Assembly: GCA_963674475.2 (NCBI GenBank)
Contig: CAXXFQ010000024.1
Location: 186,001 to 250,000 of the forward strand
Origin: CAXXFQ01 sp963674475
GTDB taxonomy: Bacteria > Planctomycetota > Planctomycetia > Pirellulales > Thermoguttaceae
DNA: 64,000 nucleotides
Direction of reading: 5' to 3'
Below are positions 62,001 through 64,000 of this stretch, in pieces (position 1 is the first letter of the stretch; the number at the start of each line of letters is the position of its first letter). Below the pieces are notes generated by a model. It was not told the origin of the DNA. It searched no databases and saw only the letters and a program-made list of their open reading frames with translations. The position numbers and the translations under genes are program-made.

Positions 62001-64000
62001 TAGTGACGGTCAACGGGCAAAGGCTATAAATCCCGCCGCCGTCGCCTTCTGCTGAATTGCCCGAGGCAGTCGAGTTGGTAACGGTTAGCGTGCCGTTGTA
62101 TTCGCTGTAAATCCCGCCGCCGTCGCCTTCTGTTGAATTGTCCGAGGCAGTTGAATTGGTGATGGTTAGCATGTAGGAGTTGTTGTAAATTCCGCCACCG
62201 GAGTGGTTAGCTGAGTTGTCCGAGATAGTTGAGTTCGTGACGATTAGGTCGCGTTCTAAGTTGTAAATCCCGCCGCCTTTGTCGGCTGAGTTGCCTGCGA
62301 GCGTGGAGTTTGTGACCGTCAGCCCCACGCTGCAAATTCCGCCGCCGTGGGTAGCTGAATTGCCCGAGATCGTCGAGTTGATAACAGTTAGCGTGCCGTT
62401 GGGTCCGCTGTAAATTCCGCCGCCGTCGTAGGTGGCTGAGTTGCCCGAGATCGTCGAGTTGATAACGGTTAGCGTGCCGTTGTGTTCGCTGTAAATCCCG
62501 CCGCCGACGAAGGCTGAGTTGCCCGAGATCGTCGAGTTAGTAACGGTTAGCGTGCCGTCGTTGCAAATCCCACCGCCTCTATCTTCGTCCGATCCACCAG
62601 TAATGGTAAGACCATCAATTGTGGCAGTGACTTCTCTAGCGACATAGAACACACGGCTTTGTTCGTTGGCGTCGATGGATAGTAGTTCGGCTCCCGGTCC
62701 CTCGATGGTGACATCGGAGTCGATCTCCAGTTGCCTACCGTTGAGGGTGATGGCGGTCGGGCCGGAGGTGAAAAGGGATGCGTCGAGGGTGATCGTTTCT
62801 GTGGCACGAAGGGTGGCGACCAAGAGTGCCTCGCGGAGCGAAAGGCTGCCGTCCGACGCAACCATGTCCGTAAGATTCGTGACGTTGGTTGGGATGGCGG
62901 TCATGCCAAGAGAATCGCTATAGACGGAACTGACATTGCCTGACGGGTCGCGGTATTGGAGGTACACCGTGACTTGGCCGTTCGCATTGGCGATTACCTC
63001 TTTTGAAAGCGTGACGTCAAACGCATTCGGTGAATAGGACGACCACTCCTCCCAATTCGTGCCGTCGTAACTGATCCGCATCGACTCGACCGTCCCGGAA
63101 TCGTCAAAGGCCGACGGATCAATCCGGATTGTCGATGAATCGAGGGTATTGTTGTTGCCGTCGAACTCCTCTGCACTTGAAATGGAAACCGAGCCGGTGG
63201 GCGAAACCGTATCAACAATGGTTACGGTAATATAGCTGTTACCGGCGTTATTGGTTTCGTCTTGTTCGTCAATTTGGTCATCGTAGTCGGAAATGACACC
63301 GATGTAGTAGGTCTTCCCAGCAATAACGCCATCAGGTATGGTAATCCATTGCGATTCGCCGTCAGTTTCTCCCGCAGCAAGCGCTCGTTGCCCCTGGGTT
63401 TGTAATAGGTAGTCACTTGTCGTGAAGCTGTTATTCGTTGACCACACTATAGCAGCGTCCGAGCTCTCGGAAGGAATATTGCCCTGATTGAGAATGTCGA
63501 AAATGATGTCTATCTGATCGCCCGGTGAAACCGTGATATCGGTTTGACCATTACCCGAGACGTTTCTTGAAACTAGATCTGGATTTCCTACTGGTGTTGT
63601 GTAGTCGATTGCTAGGACGGGCGCACCTTCATCATAACGCGATCCAATTATCACGAAGTCCCCGTCGGTAGACCGCCAACTGATTCCATAGTTGACGTTC
63701 TGCAGATTGACACAGTCTTGCACCCAATCCGTGATGTCGAAAGTGTACCAACCAGCACCTGCAATATATCTGTATGGCAAGTAATTAAAAAAACTAACGC
63801 TTGGCTTGTTGTTCCAAGAGACAGTCGAGGCATTCCAGGACTGTTCGCAGATATAGGGAAGAAACCAGGCATCCGCCGGAGAGTTTAAGACGTCAACGGA
63901 AAGCGACGCATTCTGTATTGTACTGCCCAGTGGAATATCGTCGAGATTGAACTTTAGAAAAGATTCATAGGAACTGTCTTGGTATCCAAAGGGGAGATCA
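59014..64000 (-). CDS. Giant secreted beta-helix protein with dockerin-like tail (N-terminus beyond window)
   Basis: The frame is open to the window edge, so more than 1660 residues are visible and the start is outside. Order from the edge: a DNRLRE/CBM96-like fragment (DSSYESFLKFNLDDIPLGST); a CARDB-like domain (GDQIDIIFDILNQGNIPSES); a CSLREA-type motif (GSLSLREALL); a long polymorphic-membrane-protein helix (GGGIYNNGTLT-type repeats, many near copies); a cadherin-like piece (LTLNPDGTFSYTPNDNYLGT); a second CSLREA and helix block; then FGDVDGDRDVDFADLFRFRS and DTDADGDVDFVDLFKFRKNY, two dockerin-like EF loops. Probably surface-held adhesin or polysaccharide-binding protein. Confidence 0.85.
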   Translation of the reverse strand, partial: DLPFGYQDSSYESFLKFNLDDIPLGSTIQNASLSVDVLNSPADAWFLPYICEQSWNASTVSWNNKPSVSFFNYLPYRYIAGAGWYTFDITDWVQDCVNLQNVNYGISWRSTDGDFVIIGSRYDEGAPVLAIDYTTPVGNPDLVSRNVSGNGQTDITVSPGDQIDIIFDILNQGNIPSESSDAAIVWSTNNSFTTSDYLLQTQGQRALAAGETDGESQWITIPDGVIAGKTYYIGVISDYDDQIDEQDETNNAGNSYITVTIVDTVSPTGSVSISSAEEFDGNNNTLDSSTIRIDPSAFDDSGTVESMRISYDGTNWEEWSSYSPNAFDVTLSKEVIANANGQVTVYLQYRDPSGNVSSVYSDSLGMTAIPTNVTNLTDMVASDGSLSLREALLVATLRATETITLDASLFTSGPTAITLNGRQLEIDSDVTIEGPGAELLSIDANEQSRVFYVAREVTATIDGLTITGGSDEDRGGGICNDGTLTVTNSTISGNSAFVGGGIYSEHNGTLTVINSTISGNSATYDGGGIYSGPNGTLTVINSTISGNSATHGGGICSVGLTVTNSTLAGNSADKGGGIYNLERDLIVTNSTISDNSANHSGGGIYNNSYMLTITNSTASDNSTEGDGGGIYSEYNGTLTVTNSTASGNSAEGDGGGIYSLCPLTVTNSTISDNSANSGGGIYNNGNLYIADSIISNNSAYSDGGGIYNNSDMLTITNLTFSGNSANHSGGGIYNNSAMLTITNSTFSGNSANHSGGGIYSEGPIEVANSTVSGNSASCGGGIHNCWYDNEGKCIPGFFDAPNSIVALNDASDSWYADIYGEVPHDGRNHNLISIDPCFVRNPDPGDDGTWGTEDDDYGDLRLQPGSPAINAGNNNNAFVHTPADGYQPLLWDVRGEGHNRILGGTIDIGAFETVLVSDDIIPGLINHSITGTVANNDNPPAGTSAVMVSGASNGTLTLNPDGTFSYTPNDNYLGTDSFTYKYTDASEDTNTATVTLLIFSDGPFIVTTLDDEKDVAYDPNDLSLREAIWLSKIHENYDIIQFAPSLADQQITLDPVLGELTLDTDVRIFSENNLTIDANQQSRVFYIAENVYAIIDGLTITGGLADKGGGIYNSGTLELNNITISGNSADKGGGIYNSCGIDSCGHLDFRNSTISNNSADKGGGIYNDYGNLGVSGSIISNNSASYGGGIYNSERNNTLVVIDSIISRNSAYSDGGGIYNSSELRAYGLTIFSNSANQGGGIFNVTGTLTLTDSTISGNSGNNGGGISNIIGTLNVTNSTVSGNSGNNGGGVFNIIGLLAVTNSTISGNSANCDGGGICNYDEDTLTLTNSILSLNVATNGPNHYSTLTPESSHNLIGSDPLFVRNPSDGGNGWGDNPDTPDIDESINDDYGDLRLQPGSPAINAGDNALAVNVRGNPLTFDLDRNPRIQNGTVDIGAYEIFDQISPTVTEVIIGDGIQRSKLDQLVVHFSEAAFDQLTAGHLLLENLTTSDTIPAGSMALAVEPITQTATWTFPGLSGGRLPDGNYSATLLADGVIDPAGNPMATDYTFDFFSFFGDVDGDRDVDFADLFRFRSTYMKASADDGFDSRFDTDADGDVDFVDLFKFRKNYCKALGAPATTSSPIEATAPILSRMQQAALLPFLTSINTTHQKSPTARFNVL

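Overview
The window looks like chromosome of a planctomycete (Planctomycetota, probably the Pirellulales side). This is inferred from the long secreted protein at the right end, which pairs polymorphic-membrane-protein-type beta-helix repeats with a dockerin-like calcium-binding tail, and from the decayed sulfatase-modifying-factor gene, the GH28 polygalacturonase and the style of the secreted hypothetical proteins. No rRNA or core housekeeping gene is present to settle the taxonomy.

Bases 1-9450 are a host flank in decay. They hold the 5' part of a secreted TPR protein, a terminator beside a degenerate tRNA-like fragment, a GNAT acetyltransferase, four small secreted, membrane or coiled-coil hypotheticals on the minus strand, a SUMF1 pseudogene with nonsense codons, and a GH28 gene cut off by an internally deleted IS256-family element that also abuts a broken IS3-family orfA. 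A tRNA-Arg(ACG) follows. Three diverged copies of one ~120-170 bp dispersed repeat lie in this stretch, one of them next to the leader-distal end of the CRISPR array.

Bases 9452-26236 are a complete type I-C CRISPR-Cas locus on the minus strand: WYL regulator, cas3, cas5c, cas8c, cas7, cas4, cas1, cas2, leader, then an array that I count as 110 repeats and 109 spacers. All subunits look full length. One spacer occurs twice, six units apart.

Bases 26240-30430 are another IS graveyard, with an IS21 istB fragment and IS3 ends. It contains a Cys-containing small protein, a pentapeptide-repeat protein and a secreted ankyrin-repeat protein.

Bases ~30430-58740 are a prophage, or phage-derived element, of siphovirus type: tyrosine integrase (with a one-base frameshift), excisionase-like HTH, AEP primase/RepA-type ATPase, a possible origin region, a ParB-methyltransferase, then terminase, portal, a fused prohead protease/capsid protein, head completion, tail tube, tail chaperones, tape measure and tail-tip genes. 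A 36-bp promoter-like motif occurs upstream of both the replication module and the head module. Accessory genes (a reverse-strand HARE-HTH cassette, a membrane thioredoxin-like protein, a C39-like protein) sit beside two repeated hairpin elements whose copies show compensatory changes. The right flank (59014-64000) is the 3' part of a very large secreted beta-helix protein, whose own C-terminus looks frameshifted.

The most useful things to check are the structured repeats bordering the accessory cassettes, the shared phage promoter motif, the integrase frameshift, the 180-bp direct repeats around two palindromes, and whether any of the 109 spacers match this prophage.
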